Source: an uncultured Dokdonia sp.
GTDB lineage: Bacteria; Bacteroidota; Bacteroidia; Flavobacteriales; Flavobacteriaceae
DNA: 64,000 nt
Direction: 5' to 3'
Assembly (NCBI RefSeq): GCF_947492815.1
Contig: NZ_CANLOB010000004.1
Location: 62,001 to 126,000 of the forward strand
Positions within the stretch are counted from its first letter, which is position 1. Each line of letters starts with the position of its first letter. A model generated the notes under the pieces. It did no database searches, was not told where the DNA came from, and was given only the letters and a program-made list of their open reading frames with translations. Shown piece by piece: positions 24,689-33,154 of the stretch. The position numbers were made by a program, and so were the translations under genes.

Positions 24689-24781
24689 CATTTTAGTTAT
24701 TCTTCTTTTCTTGTGTTCGTAAAGCGGCATGGTATGTATAAGTTAGTTTCTAACTTTGTAGATAACGTGTTGTAACCCATT

Positions 24782-25231
24782 TTATTCACCTGTTGAGATG
24801 AACTCAAGTGTTTTAGAACAAGCAACAGATTGATTTGTATATTTTAATATTTCTGAGTTCGTCCATTCAAATCTCCATTCTGTTATAATAAAAAATATTG
24901 CTGCAAAGAAAATTAAAACAACTGATGCTCCTATCCAACTAACATTCCACAGCTTCTTAAATAGTCCGTTTAGTTTTATTCTCTTTATTAATAGTATGAA
25001 AATTACCAAAACAATGCTATAAAAAAATACGTTTCCGAAATAACCTAGTATGTAGAAATCTCCACTAAGTGAGTTTACCCAAGGGATTTCAGTTCTATAG
25101 ATTAAAGGCAGTCCATAGAAATCTGGGCCCATATCACCATTGAAGTCATATGAATGTCTAAACGTAACAATATCCAATAAAGGAAGCGCTAAGGATAGTA
25201 ATGTTATAATTATGATTCTTGTTATTTTCAT
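24782..25231 (-). CDS. Membrane protein of unknown function
   Basis: 149 residues with three hydrophobic segments: the N-terminus (about 5-22), about 68-84, and about 97-117. A loop of about 45 residues with SYDFNGDMGPDFYGLP follows the first. No family recognised. Confidence 0.55.
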   Translation of the reverse strand: MKITRIIIITLLSLALPLLDIVTFRHSYDFNGDMGPDFYGLPLIYRTEIPWVNSLSGDFYILGYFGNVFFYSIVLVIFILLIKRIKLNGLFKKLWNVSWIGASVVLIFFAAIFFIITEWRFEWTNSEILKYTNQSVACSKTLEFISTGE

Positions 25232-25281
25232 TAATAGGTTATAACATACATATAAAGTTACCTATTTAAAATAACCATTCA

Positions 25282-26223
25282 TTAAAGAAATTTCTCTTGA
25301 TACCAAGCAACTTGTGCTCGAAGTCCTTCTTCAAAATCAGTATGTGGCTTGTAATCTAGTAATTGTTTTGCTTTGTCTATAGTAGCAGATGTCTTTAATT
25401 GATCACCAGGACGTTTCCCAACTCTTTCTATAAGTGCCTTCTTTCCTATGATCTTCTCAATCAATGCAATACCTTGACCAGTTGTATATACTGCGGTACT
25501 TCCTAGATTAATAATTTCTCCATTACAAGAAGTACGATGTTCAATTATTTTTTCTAAACCATCTATGATATCACCTACATAGGTAAAACTACGCTCATGA
25601 TGCTCACTACCCTCATATAATGGAAATGAGGTTCCTTCATAAATAGCTTTAATGAGTTTTGTATATAATTTTTCTGGACGTTCTCTAGGTCCGTAAACCG
25701 AAAACAGGCGAATAGAACACGCATTCAGTTTTCCAGAGCGTTGCGATGCTAACACTAACTGCTCTGCCGCCAGTTTTGTCACACCATAATCAGATACCGG
25801 CATTGGTGCTTCTTCTTCGGTAGATGTAGCATGTAATCCATATATAGAAGACGTAGCAATATTTACAAATAATTGGGTGTTTTTATTCTGATGTATAGCC
25901 CATTGTAATAAGTGCTGTGTTACTTGAACATTATTACGTTCGTAATCTGTAAAAGGTGTTGTTGCAGAAATACCAGGCTGTGCGGCAAAGTGATAAATAA
26001 TATCAATATCATTAGGTAGCAAAGCGTTTAAATCATCTAATAGATCTGCTCTAAGTAACGTAACGCCAACATTTGTAATGTCTGTAGCATTAATTTCTTT
26101 TAATCTAGGATCATAGTACTCAGAAAAGTTATCTACTCCTATTACTTGATGTCCTTGAGAGACTAAACGTTCACAAAGGTGAGAGCCTATAAAACCTGCT
26201 GCTCCTGTAACTAATATTTTCAT
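25282..26223 (-). CDS. NAD-dependent sugar epimerase/dehydratase
   Basis: 313 residues, extended SDR fold. NAD motif TGAAGFIGSH (6-15), active-site Y146-x3-K150 (YGVTK), and VDNFSEYYDPRLKE, which resembles UDP-glucuronate 4-epimerases. It probably interconverts a nucleotide sugar for surface polysaccharide. The gene overlaps the upstream GT2 gene by four bases. Confidence 0.88.
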   Translation of the reverse strand: MKILVTGAAGFIGSHLCERLVSQGHQVIGVDNFSEYYDPRLKEINATDITNVGVTLLRADLLDDLNALLPNDIDIIYHFAAQPGISATTPFTDYERNNVQVTQHLLQWAIHQNKNTQLFVNIATSSIYGLHATSTEEEAPMPVSDYGVTKLAAEQLVLASQRSGKLNACSIRLFSVYGPRERPEKLYTKLIKAIYEGTSFPLYEGSEHHERSFTYVGDIIDGLEKIIEHRTSCNGEIINLGSTAVYTTGQGIALIEKIIGKKALIERVGKRPGDQLKTSATIDKAKQLLDYKPHTDFEEGLRAQVAWYQEKFL

Positions 26224-27059
26224 TCTTCTATATCATCGCCTTTTTTAATACCATAGTACGTATAGGCGTATCCTTTTTTACGTGTATTTCTTCTTATGGC
26301 AAGATTACGCTCTAAAGATTCTTTTGTTTTATATCCTCTAGGATGATCTAAATGCAAACATAATGCTCTATGACGAATTTGCTTGCCCTTAATTCCTGCA
26401 TTTTCTAATCGCTCTCCTAATTCTCTATCAGGACCTCCATACTGCATACGTTCGTCATATCCATTGATACGAAGTAAATCTTCTAACCAAGCAGAAGAAT
26501 TACAATTATTAAAGGATGCATTAGAAGGTGTAACAGCATCTAATAATTTTGCTACCGTCTCTCCGCTTGCAAGCTTTCTATATTGAGAAGATCCTAGCGA
26601 TCCTTTTTCTTTTAACCATTCTACATTAAAACAATTACCCGATAAAATATCTTCTTTTGTGATGCCTTCACTTAAATCCATATCTAATTTACAGTACCCA
26701 CCAGATAGAAACTTTCCTTTTTCGGCATAGTTGGCATGACGTTCTAGAAAATCTTCTTTAGGGATACAATCCCCATCTGTAAAAACAACATACTCATTAT
26801 TAGCCTTAGTTAATGATATATTAAGTATGGTTTGTCTACGATAACCTTTATCTTCGTGCCAAATGTGTCGTAAAGGGACTGGATACTCTTTTTGAAAAGA
26901 TTTTATAAGATCTTCAGTTTCCTTTCCAGAACCATCATCAGCTATAATAACTTCAAAATCCTTATAGGATTGTTTACTATAGCCATGCAGTACTTTTTCT
27001 AACCATTTTACATTATTATAGGTGGCTATGATCAACGTTATTTTAGGTAGTTGTTGCAT
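26220..27059 (-). CDS. Glycosyltransferase family 2 with GT7-like C-terminus
   Basis: 279 residues. N-terminal GT-A fold with IIATYNN, DDGSG and the metal-binding TDGDC; C-terminal GGPDRELGERL matches the galactosyltransferase segment seen in two-domain GT2/GT7 enzymes. Transfers a sugar in surface polysaccharide assembly. Overlaps the epimerase start (ATGA). Confidence 0.85.
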   Translation of the reverse strand: MQQLPKITLIIATYNNVKWLEKVLHGYSKQSYKDFEVIIADDGSGKETEDLIKSFQKEYPVPLRHIWHEDKGYRRQTILNISLTKANNEYVVFTDGDCIPKEDFLERHANYAEKGKFLSGGYCKLDMDLSEGITKEDILSGNCFNVEWLKEKGSLGSSQYRKLASGETVAKLLDAVTPSNASFNNCNSSAWLEDLLRINGYDERMQYGGPDRELGERLENAGIKGKQIRHRALCLHLDHPRGYKTKESLERNLAIRRNTRKKGYAYTYYGIKKGDDIEE

Positions 27060-27131
27060 TTGATTGGTTTACTGCAAAAATAAACTTTTAATTATAAAAA
27101 AGATTAGTAGTTTTGCTATCCTACTAAATTT

Positions 27132-27890
27132 ATGGAAAAATTAACTGCGATAGTCCCTACTGGTAATGAAGAACACAATATTCGTGAAGTGCTCGAATCT
27201 GTGTCGTTTGCTGATGAGATAATGGTGGTAGACTCCATGAGTACTGATAATACAATCACTATTGCCAAAGAATATACCAATACGATCTTACGTCGTAAAT
27301 ATCAATATTCTGCTTCTCAAAAGAACTGGGCAATACCGCAAGCTTCTAATGAATGGATTCTCTTAGTAGATGCAGATGAGAGAGTTACTCCTGAGTTAAG
27401 AGATGAGATTATAGAAATTCTAAAAAACCCTCCTACCGATGGCACTGTAGCTTATTGGATATATCGTACCAACCATTTTATGGGAAAACGTGTACGTTAT
27501 AGTGGATGGCAAAACGATAAAGTAATTCGTTTATTTCGTAAGAGCAAAAGTGCTTACGAAGATAAAATGGTGCATGCTGAGATCATAGCCGATGGGAAAG
27601 TTGGGTTCTTAAAGAATCGTTTTCATCATAATACATATATCACCTTAGACAGTCATATTAAAAAATTAAATCGATATGCTGCTTGGCAAGCAAGAGATTA
27701 TGACAAAAAAACTGGGCGTCTTCATGTATATCATTTTGTCATTAAACCCTTTTGGGGATTTTTTAAACACTATATCGTTCAGATGGGCTTTAGAGATGGT
27801 GTTGTAGGACTTGTTATAAGCTATCTTCACTCCTATGCCATATGGATGCGTTATGCGAAATTATGGCTCTATAGACGCGGTTTAAAGTAA
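27132..27890 (+). CDS. Glycosyltransferase family 2, WaaE/KdtX type
   Basis: 252 residues. Begins LTAIVPTGNEEHNIREVLESV, has VDSMSTDNT, the QKNWAIPQA segment, and VDADERV, the signature set of LPS-core beta-1,4-glucosyltransferases of the WaaE/KdtX kind. One odd feature is TGNEE where most relatives have TxNEE preceded by a different residue. Divergent from the preceding GT2 gene. Confidence 0.88.
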   Translation: MEKLTAIVPTGNEEHNIREVLESVSFADEIMVVDSMSTDNTITIAKEYTNTILRRKYQYSASQKNWAIPQASNEWILLVDADERVTPELRDEIIEILKNPPTDGTVAYWIYRTNHFMGKRVRYSGWQNDKVIRLFRKSKSAYEDKMVHAEIIADGKVGFLKNRFHHNTYITLDSHIKKLNRYAAWQARDYDKKTGRLHVYHFVIKPFWGFFKHYIVQMGFRDGVVGLVISYLHSYAIWMRYAKLWLYRRGLK

Positions 27891-27903
27891 TATATACTCT
27901 TTA

Positions 27904-27923
27904 TACGCTTTCGCGAAAGCGTA
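27904..27923. repeat. Palindromic repeat, intergenic
   Basis: Exact TACGCTTTCGCGAAAGCGTA, 14 bases after the WaaE-type glycosyltransferase gene. Confidence 0.85.
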
Positions 27924-28104
27924 CCCATTCACTTTTCAAATAAAAAACAGTAACTAATACAATGATTAATTACTGCTTTGTCTTGAAATTTTAAACCACA
28001 TGTACAGATGTAGTATCAGATGACTCGATTTGTGATTACTATAAATGATAATTATCCTTACTTCAGATAACATCAATAACCATCTCTTAGAGCGTTTCTA
28101 TGTA

Positions 28105-28344
28105 TTACGTTAAATGATATGGATTAAAAGTGCAACTTGCATACCATCCTAAACTTCCCCATGCATTTACCCATGCAGTAGCAGATGCTGAACTTTGATT
28201 TCCATAAAATGTATGACTAACTCCATCTTTCGTTCGGATGCATGCAAATGCATGATCTTCAGAAATAACTCCTCCATTCGTATTTTTTAATTGTACTTTA
28301 TTTAATTGCTTAACTCCTTTAAGAAATAACATGTTTTTTAACAT
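28105..28344 (-). CDS. Double-glycine leader peptide, copy 1
   Basis: 79 residues. The leader LKGVKQLNKVQLKNTNGG ends in GG at 24-25, the pattern cleaved by C39-type peptidase transporters. The 54-residue core has two cysteines (35, 71) and SLGW (64-67). It shares leader, both cysteines and SLGW with the peptide at 28661, so this is a small paralogous pair. Bacteriocin-like or natural product precursor is the likely class. No transporter, modifying enzyme or immunity gene is close by. Confidence 0.75.
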   Translation of the reverse strand: MLKNMLFLKGVKQLNKVQLKNTNGGVISEDHAFACIRTKDGVSHTFYGNQSSASATAWVNAWGSLGWYASCTFNPYHLT

Positions 28345-28398
28345 AACTTGATTGTTTTTAAGATTATAACTTAAAAATACTTACGATTAAAAAGTAGT

Positions 28399-28422
28399 AC
28401 AATAGTGATTTCATATCTGCAA
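28399..28422 (-). promoter_or_regulatory. Conserved upstream motif of peptide gene 1
   Basis: On the minus strand TTGCA, five bases, then GAAATCACTATTGT. The same motif, with one base change and the same spacing, is found upstream of peptide gene 2. The distance to the start codon is 54 bases. Confidence 0.65.
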
Positions 28423-28605
28423 TCAAAAAATGTATAAGTGTTGTTAATAGAAGTTTATACTCTTTATTAATGAAACATTATTTTGCAAAGACTATAAGGC
28501 GCATCTAAAATAGATAGTTGAATTTATTATGCTGTTTAAATAAACAGCGAGCTCTTGGTTTAATAGCTTTTATAAGCGCTATTGATCAATAAATGAATTA
28601 AAAAA

Positions 28606-28636
28606 AGGAGTATTAATACTCTGATTAATTACTCCT
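28606..28636 (-). terminator. Probable terminator of peptide gene 2
   Basis: Inverted repeat AGGAGTATTAAT / ATTAATTACTCCT with one bulged base; on the minus strand it is followed by TTTTTT. It begins 24 bases after the stop codon. Confidence 0.65.
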
Positions 28637-28660
28637 GTAAATTGAACAGTAAGATATTTA

Positions 28661-28891
28661 TTACCTCTCTGATGTACGTAAACACAAAGTTTGCCACCCT
28701 AAACTAACCCAAGCTGTTGACCAACTTGAAGCTACTGCGTCACTACCTGTTGAAAAGGTTGCTGTTTGTCCATCTTTTTCTCTCACACAACTCCAACTTC
28801 CTCCGTCAGAAGTAAATCCTCCATCAACATTTTTAAGTTGTTCTTTTTTCAATTTTTTGACACCCTCTAATTGTAATATACTTTTTAACAT
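28661..28891 (-). CDS. Double-glycine leader peptide, copy 2
   Basis: 76 residues, leader LEGVKKLKKEQLKNVDGG with GG at 24-25, then a 51-residue core with C35, C70 and SLGW (63-66). The core is rich in Ser, Thr and Trp. Leader identity with copy 1 is high while the cores differ more, the usual pattern for secreted peptide families. A second GG lies in the core (SDGGSW), so the cleavage site is inferred from alignment with copy 1. Confidence 0.75.
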   Translation of the reverse strand: MLKSILQLEGVKKLKKEQLKNVDGGFTSDGGSWSCVREKDGQTATFSTGSDAVASSWSTAWVSLGWQTLCLRTSER

Positions 28892-28946
28892 AATTGTTAT
28901 ATTTTAAGATTAACTATGGTAAAACTATTAGAATGCATAGCTAATT

Positions 28947-28970
28947 ACAATAGTAATTTCAAAAGTGCAA
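28947..28970 (-). promoter_or_regulatory. Conserved upstream motif of peptide gene 2
   Basis: On the minus strand TTGCA, five bases, GAAATTACTATTGT, 55 bases before the start codon. Partner of 28399-28422. Confidence 0.65.
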
Positions 28971-29012
28971 GGGTTAACTGTAAAAGCGATTATGAATATC
29001 TTAAAAACAAAA

Positions 29013-29042
29013 AAACCATTTGAGAGTCTACTCAAATGGTTT
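29013..29042 (-). terminator. Terminator of the SPFH protein gene
   Basis: Perfect 12-bp stem AAACCATTTGAG with a six-base loop, followed on the minus strand by TTTTGTTTTTAA. It starts 36 bases after the stop codon. Confidence 0.85.
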
Positions 29043-29078
29043 TGTAAAACGTTCTATAAACCTATAGAAGTAATATTG

Positions 29079-29891
29079 TTAGTTACTCCCTAAAATAAGC
29101 GGTAAACCACTATCCCCAGAACCAACGACAATCACTTTACTGTTAGGCGACTCAGAAAGTCTAAGTGTAGCTTCAATCCCTTTTTCTTTTAAGATTTGAT
29201 CATTAAGAGAAGCACTTAGAATTCTGTTTGCATCTGCTTTTCCTTGCGCATCAATACGTGCTTTATCTGCTTCTTTTTGAGCCGTTACGAGTCTAAACTC
29301 ATATTCTAATGATTCTTGCTCTTGCTTTAATTTACGTTCAATTGCTTGTTTAATGGTAGGAGGTAATGTCACATCTCTAATTAAAATCCTTTTCAGAATA
29401 ATGTATTGATCATCAATAATCTTTTTAGTTTCTTCAAAGATTTCATTCTGAATAGCATCACGCTTACTTGAATATAATTGCTCTGGTGTATAACGTCCTA
29501 CAACACTTCTTGCTGCACTACGAACTGCTGGTTGTAAAACACGAGTCAAATAGGTTTCTCCCTTTTCATTATGTAATTTTCCTAAATTATTGATATCAGG
29601 CATATACTGTACAGAGGCATCTAATATAATATCTAATCCATTTGAAGATAAAACAGACATTTTTTCTGGGACTTCTTGCTGTCTTACTTCATATACAATT
29701 ACTTTATTCCAAGGTGCTATAATATTTAGTCCTTGCCCTAAAGCAGGTTCATCAGAGTCAACACCATTGCCTAGTGTATGTAATACACCTGCATATCCAG
29801 AATCTATAGTCACTGCAGATTTTGCTACAAGTACGAAGGCAATTATTAGTATGATGATAATAGGTAATCCAATTTTTGGTAATTTATCCAT
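29079..29891 (-). CDS. SPFH/prohibitin family protein
   Basis: 270 residues. One N-terminal transmembrane helix (about 7-24), then an SPFH (band 7) domain (about 25-200, including TLPPTIKQAIERKL) and a helical coiled-coil tail (EQESLEYEFRLVTAQKEADKARI). These proteins form large membrane-associated rings and act as scaffolds for proteases or membrane domains. The gene ends close to a terminator. Downstream of the vWA gene by 28 bases, probably co-transcribed. Confidence 0.9.
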   Translation of the reverse strand: MDKLPKIGLPIIIILIIAFVLVAKSAVTIDSGYAGVLHTLGNGVDSDEPALGQGLNIIAPWNKVIVYEVRQQEVPEKMSVLSSNGLDIILDASVQYMPDINNLGKLHNEKGETYLTRVLQPAVRSAARSVVGRYTPEQLYSSKRDAIQNEIFEETKKIIDDQYIILKRILIRDVTLPPTIKQAIERKLKQEQESLEYEFRLVTAQKEADKARIDAQGKADANRILSASLNDQILKEKGIEATLRLSESPNSKVIVVGSGDSGLPLILGSN

Positions 29892-29919
29892 AATCTATTT
29901 TTTTAGTTAATCTTTAGTT

Positions 29920-31953
29920 TTAAGTAAGGCCATTGTATTTACGCATAAACCACTCTATTGCAAGCAATAATGCTAATACACCTAATAGCCATTTCCAGTC
30001 TATTAAAGGTACAACATTTTCTGTGCTTTTCTGAACAGGTTTATATCTAGTATCTTCTAATAATGAAGTTATTAATTGATCAATTTTTGAAATTGTATAA
30101 AGTGATCCATCAGTATTTTTAGCAACTTTTGCTAAGGCTACTTTATTGGCATTTAGAAATTGCTGTTCTACTTCAAATGGAACTATTGTAAAGGAACCTG
30201 ATCTAGCTAATCCTTGATTTTGTACTGTAACTGTAAATGAATAATCACCAGGCGTAAGATTGCTTAGATCTATCTCATATGCATTACGTTGCAATAAAAA
30301 GGGAGCATCGTACACCGCTTCTGTTTCTTTGTTAACTACTTTAATTGTTAATGCAGCTCTATTATCAAATACATAGTTTTTATCAAAGTATTGTGCATAG
30401 AGTTTTACAGATCCATTTCCATAATAAAAAGAGTCATAGTCTAAATTAAGTCTACTCTTACGTTTATTGGAAGCGGCATATTGAATGAGATTATCTATAA
30501 AATTGTCAAAACTCTCAAAACTACGCGTATCTACATAACTTTGAGCTCTCCATTTCCATAGGCCTTCTCCAAAAATAAAGATCCCTCTTTTGCCATTTTG
30601 ATCTGTAGTAACAAGCAAAGGCGCCTCTGTTTGAATGGTGCCTATTTTTTGATACAAAGCAATATCTGCTTCTGTTTTTAAGGTAATATCACCAAAATTT
30701 GTTTTCAGTGGAGGGAAATCAGAAAAATTAATATCATTTAAAACAAATGTCGAGAAGTTAGGATTACTTACACCTTGAATATCTTCTTCTTGATTAGTTA
30801 CCTCATGATATACTTCTGACTGTAATTGATTTAAAATATTCCAATCTGTCTTTGGTCCTGTAATAGTAATACTATTTTTACCTAAAGTTTCTAGTTCTCG
30901 ATATATGGGTTGAAAAAGACCATTAGGCTGGTATAAAACTATTAATTGGTAATCATTTAGTTTATTTATAGCAGCAGTAGGTTTAGAAAATGTAACCGTA
31001 CGTAACCTATTGCTTTCAATACTCTTTTTAAGCATTCCAATATCTGGATGGGTAATATCAGAAATAATAAGCACATTGGTTTTCTGATCAATGACTTCTA
31101 CTGCAAAGTTCTTACTATTATTCTTTTTATTTCTTTCATTTTCTATAGGTTGAAGACTCACAGAAAACTGACGCACACCTACATTATTTGCAGGAATGAG
31201 TGCAGTAATAATTTGTGATTTCTTCTGATCTGAAAAACGAATGTTTTGTTGATATACAATGCTATTTCCTGAACGTATCGTTAATCTTGAAGATACCTCT
31301 CTTGCACCATTGTAATTTGTAAATACTTCTACAGGAAATTTATTGTTGATATATGCATATCTATTTACATTCACCTGCCCTACAATAAGGTCGTCATATA
31401 CAAGTGTGTCTCCTACAACAACAGGGTATACATTTTGAGCAAAGTTTTTACTTGTGTATTCAAATGCTTCTCCAAATGTTTGATTTCCATCAGATAAGAG
31501 CACTACGGGTGCTATATCATTTCTGTATAAAGAAGTAAGAGATGAAAAAACGGAAGCAATGTTTGTTTGCCTTTCGGAAAAATCTAACGAATCTAATGTG
31601 GTAAGCTCTGTTCCAAATCCGAAATACTGAATATCAAAGGCATCGTTTAAGTTTTTGCTTTCGCGAAAGCGTATGAAAGCATCTTTTACACGTTCATCAT
31701 ATTTTAGATGACGAATACTTGCCGAGTTATCTACGGCAATTGCTAAAGAAGGCTTTTCAGTATAAAGGGTTTGCTGTTTATATTTTGGATTAATGAGCAA
31801 TAATAGTAATCCGAAAACAGTAAAAAAACGGAATAAGGCATATACTTTATTCCGTTTTGTTTTATAAGCTGCCTTATAAAAGTATTGAAACATAGCCACT
31901 GCTAAAGCAATAAGTATGGCTCCAATAATTAGTAATAAGGTGGTACTTGTCAT
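29920..31953 (-). CDS. von Willebrand A domain membrane protein
   Basis: 677 residues. Two N-terminal helices (about 3-24 and 40-56) are followed by a vWA domain with the MIDAS motif DNSAS (75-79). The long middle part is beta-rich and periplasmic, with a final membrane helix (about 654-668). This architecture is typical of Bacteroidota BatA-like or peptidoglycan-associated proteins of unknown role. It carries a copy of the dispersed palindrome, translated RFRESK, within the vWA domain. Confidence 0.75.
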   Translation of the reverse strand: MTSTTLLLIIGAILIALAVAMFQYFYKAAYKTKRNKVYALFRFFTVFGLLLLLINPKYKQQTLYTEKPSLAIAVDNSASIRHLKYDERVKDAFIRFRESKNLNDAFDIQYFGFGTELTTLDSLDFSERQTNIASVFSSLTSLYRNDIAPVVLLSDGNQTFGEAFEYTSKNFAQNVYPVVVGDTLVYDDLIVGQVNVNRYAYINNKFPVEVFTNYNGAREVSSRLTIRSGNSIVYQQNIRFSDQKKSQIITALIPANNVGVRQFSVSLQPIENERNKKNNSKNFAVEVIDQKTNVLIISDITHPDIGMLKKSIESNRLRTVTFSKPTAAINKLNDYQLIVLYQPNGLFQPIYRELETLGKNSITITGPKTDWNILNQLQSEVYHEVTNQEEDIQGVSNPNFSTFVLNDINFSDFPPLKTNFGDITLKTEADIALYQKIGTIQTEAPLLVTTDQNGKRGIFIFGEGLWKWRAQSYVDTRSFESFDNFIDNLIQYAASNKRKSRLNLDYDSFYYGNGSVKLYAQYFDKNYVFDNRAALTIKVVNKETEAVYDAPFLLQRNAYEIDLSNLTPGDYSFTVTVQNQGLARSGSFTIVPFEVEQQFLNANKVALAKVAKNTDGSLYTISKIDQLITSLLEDTRYKPVQKSTENVVPLIDWKWLLGVLALLLAIEWFMRKYNGLT
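31656..31671. repeat. Palindromic repeat inside the vWA gene
   Basis: TGCTTTCGCGAAAGCG. It is translated on the minus strand as RFRESK, directly after the MIDAS region; the reading frame is the same as in ruvX. Confidence 0.82.
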
Positions 31954-31977
31954 ATAAATTTAGTCGTATAAAGACTG

Positions 31978-32724
31978 TTAAGTTAGCATTCCTCCGTCTA
32001 CATTAAGTACTTGTCCTGTAACATAAGCACTTAAATCACTTGCTAGAAAAACACATGCATTTGCAATATCTTCTGGCTTTCCTCCTCTTTTTAAAGGAAT
32101 AGCATTACGCCAGCTATTTACGGTATCTTCATCTAGCTTGGCTGTCATTTCTGTTTCTATGAATCCAGGTGCAATTACATTGGTACGTATGTTACGTGAT
32201 CCTAACTCTAATGCCATCGATTTTGAAAAACCTATCATACCTGCTTTTGAAGCAGCATAATTAGCTTGTCCTGCATTTCCTTTAACACCTACTACAGAAC
32301 TCATATTAACAATACTACCATGACGTTGTTTAAGCATAGTACGTTGTACAGCTTTTGTCATATTAAAGATTGATTTAAGGTTTACTTCTATCACCTTGTC
32401 AAAATCTTCTTCAGACATACGCATCAAGAGATTATCTTTTGTAATTCCTGCGTTATTAATAAGAACGTCAATACCTCCAAAATCTTCTGCTACATCTTTT
32501 ATAAGCTGTTGTGCTTGCTCAAAATCGGCAGCATTACTTTTATATCCTTTTGCCTTTACGCCTGCTGCATTCAGTGCTTCTTCTAGTGCGTTTGCAGCAT
32601 CTACAGAAGAACTATATGTAAATGCTACATTTGCTCCATGCTGCGCAAAAACTTCTGCGATACCTTTACCAATACCACGACTAGCTCCTGTGATAATAGC
32701 TGTTTTTCCTTCAAGTAATTTCAT
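31978..32724 (-). CDS. fabG: 3-oxoacyl-ACP reductase FabG
   Basis: 248 residues. Classic SDR: TGASRGIGKG (12-21), NNAG (90-93), and the catalytic S142/S143, Y156, K160. The C-terminal GQVLNVDGGM is the usual FabG end. It reduces 3-oxoacyl-ACP with NADPH in fatty acid elongation. It may share a transcript with the vWA gene (24-base gap). Confidence 0.94.
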   Translation of the reverse strand: MKLLEGKTAIITGASRGIGKGIAEVFAQHGANVAFTYSSSVDAANALEEALNAAGVKAKGYKSNAADFEQAQQLIKDVAEDFGGIDVLINNAGITKDNLLMRMSEEDFDKVIEVNLKSIFNMTKAVQRTMLKQRHGSIVNMSSVVGVKGNAGQANYAASKAGMIGFSKSMALELGSRNIRTNVIAPGFIETEMTAKLDEDTVNSWRNAIPLKRGGKPEDIANACVFLASDLSAYVTGQVLNVDGGMLT

Positions 32725-32860
32725 ATATGTTGGTTATTATAGAATCTGAAAAAAATATATTTAAAAAAATGAATCTTTTTATTAGATAAGAAAGTTTAAC
32801 AAAATTGTAAAAAAATTTCACAAGCTATCTATTTATTATAGGATTTAATTAGGTCAAAAA

Positions 32861-33028
32861 CTATTTACTACTAATGTCTTTTTTACTAAAAATATTAAAT
32901 ATTAGACCTAAACCAATTATAATAGAACAAATCCCCATAAAATATATTTTTTCATAAAGTTGAAATCCCCCAGATAAAACAACTAAAATCCCTAATACTC
33001 GTAGGAATGTATTTTTACTAATATTCAT
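32861..33028 (-). CDS. Small membrane protein
   Basis: 55 residues from the ATG at 33028 with two hydrophobic segments (FLRVLGILVVLSGG and FMGICSIIIGLGLIFNIF). A start at 33118 would extend across the terminator of the adjacent peptidase gene and is unlikely. Unknown function. Confidence 0.5.
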   Translation of the reverse strand: MNISKNTFLRVLGILVVLSGGFQLYEKIYFMGICSIIIGLGLIFNIFSKKDISSK

Positions 33029-33097
33029 TTTAATTATTATTTTTTGTTGTATAAACAAGAATTTCAAATATAAGGAAATGCATAAGGGGATACACAA

Positions 33098-33127
33098 AAA
33101 AACCTCTTGAAAATTCAAGAGGTTTTT
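33098..33127 (-). terminator. Terminator of the M16 peptidase gene
   Basis: Perfect 14-bp stem AAAAACCTCTTGAA with a two-base loop, 28 bases after the stop codon; both flanks are A/T runs, so it may work in both directions. Confidence 0.85.
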
Positions 33128-33154
33128 ATATTTTTCAAGAATTAAAAAATGTGA

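Larger units (their letters stand above)
28345..28660. other. Intergenic region between the two peptide genes
   Basis: Holds the promoter-proximal motif of copy 1 (28399-28422) and the terminator of copy 2 (28606-28636). Otherwise AT-rich, with nothing further supported. Confidence 0.55.
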
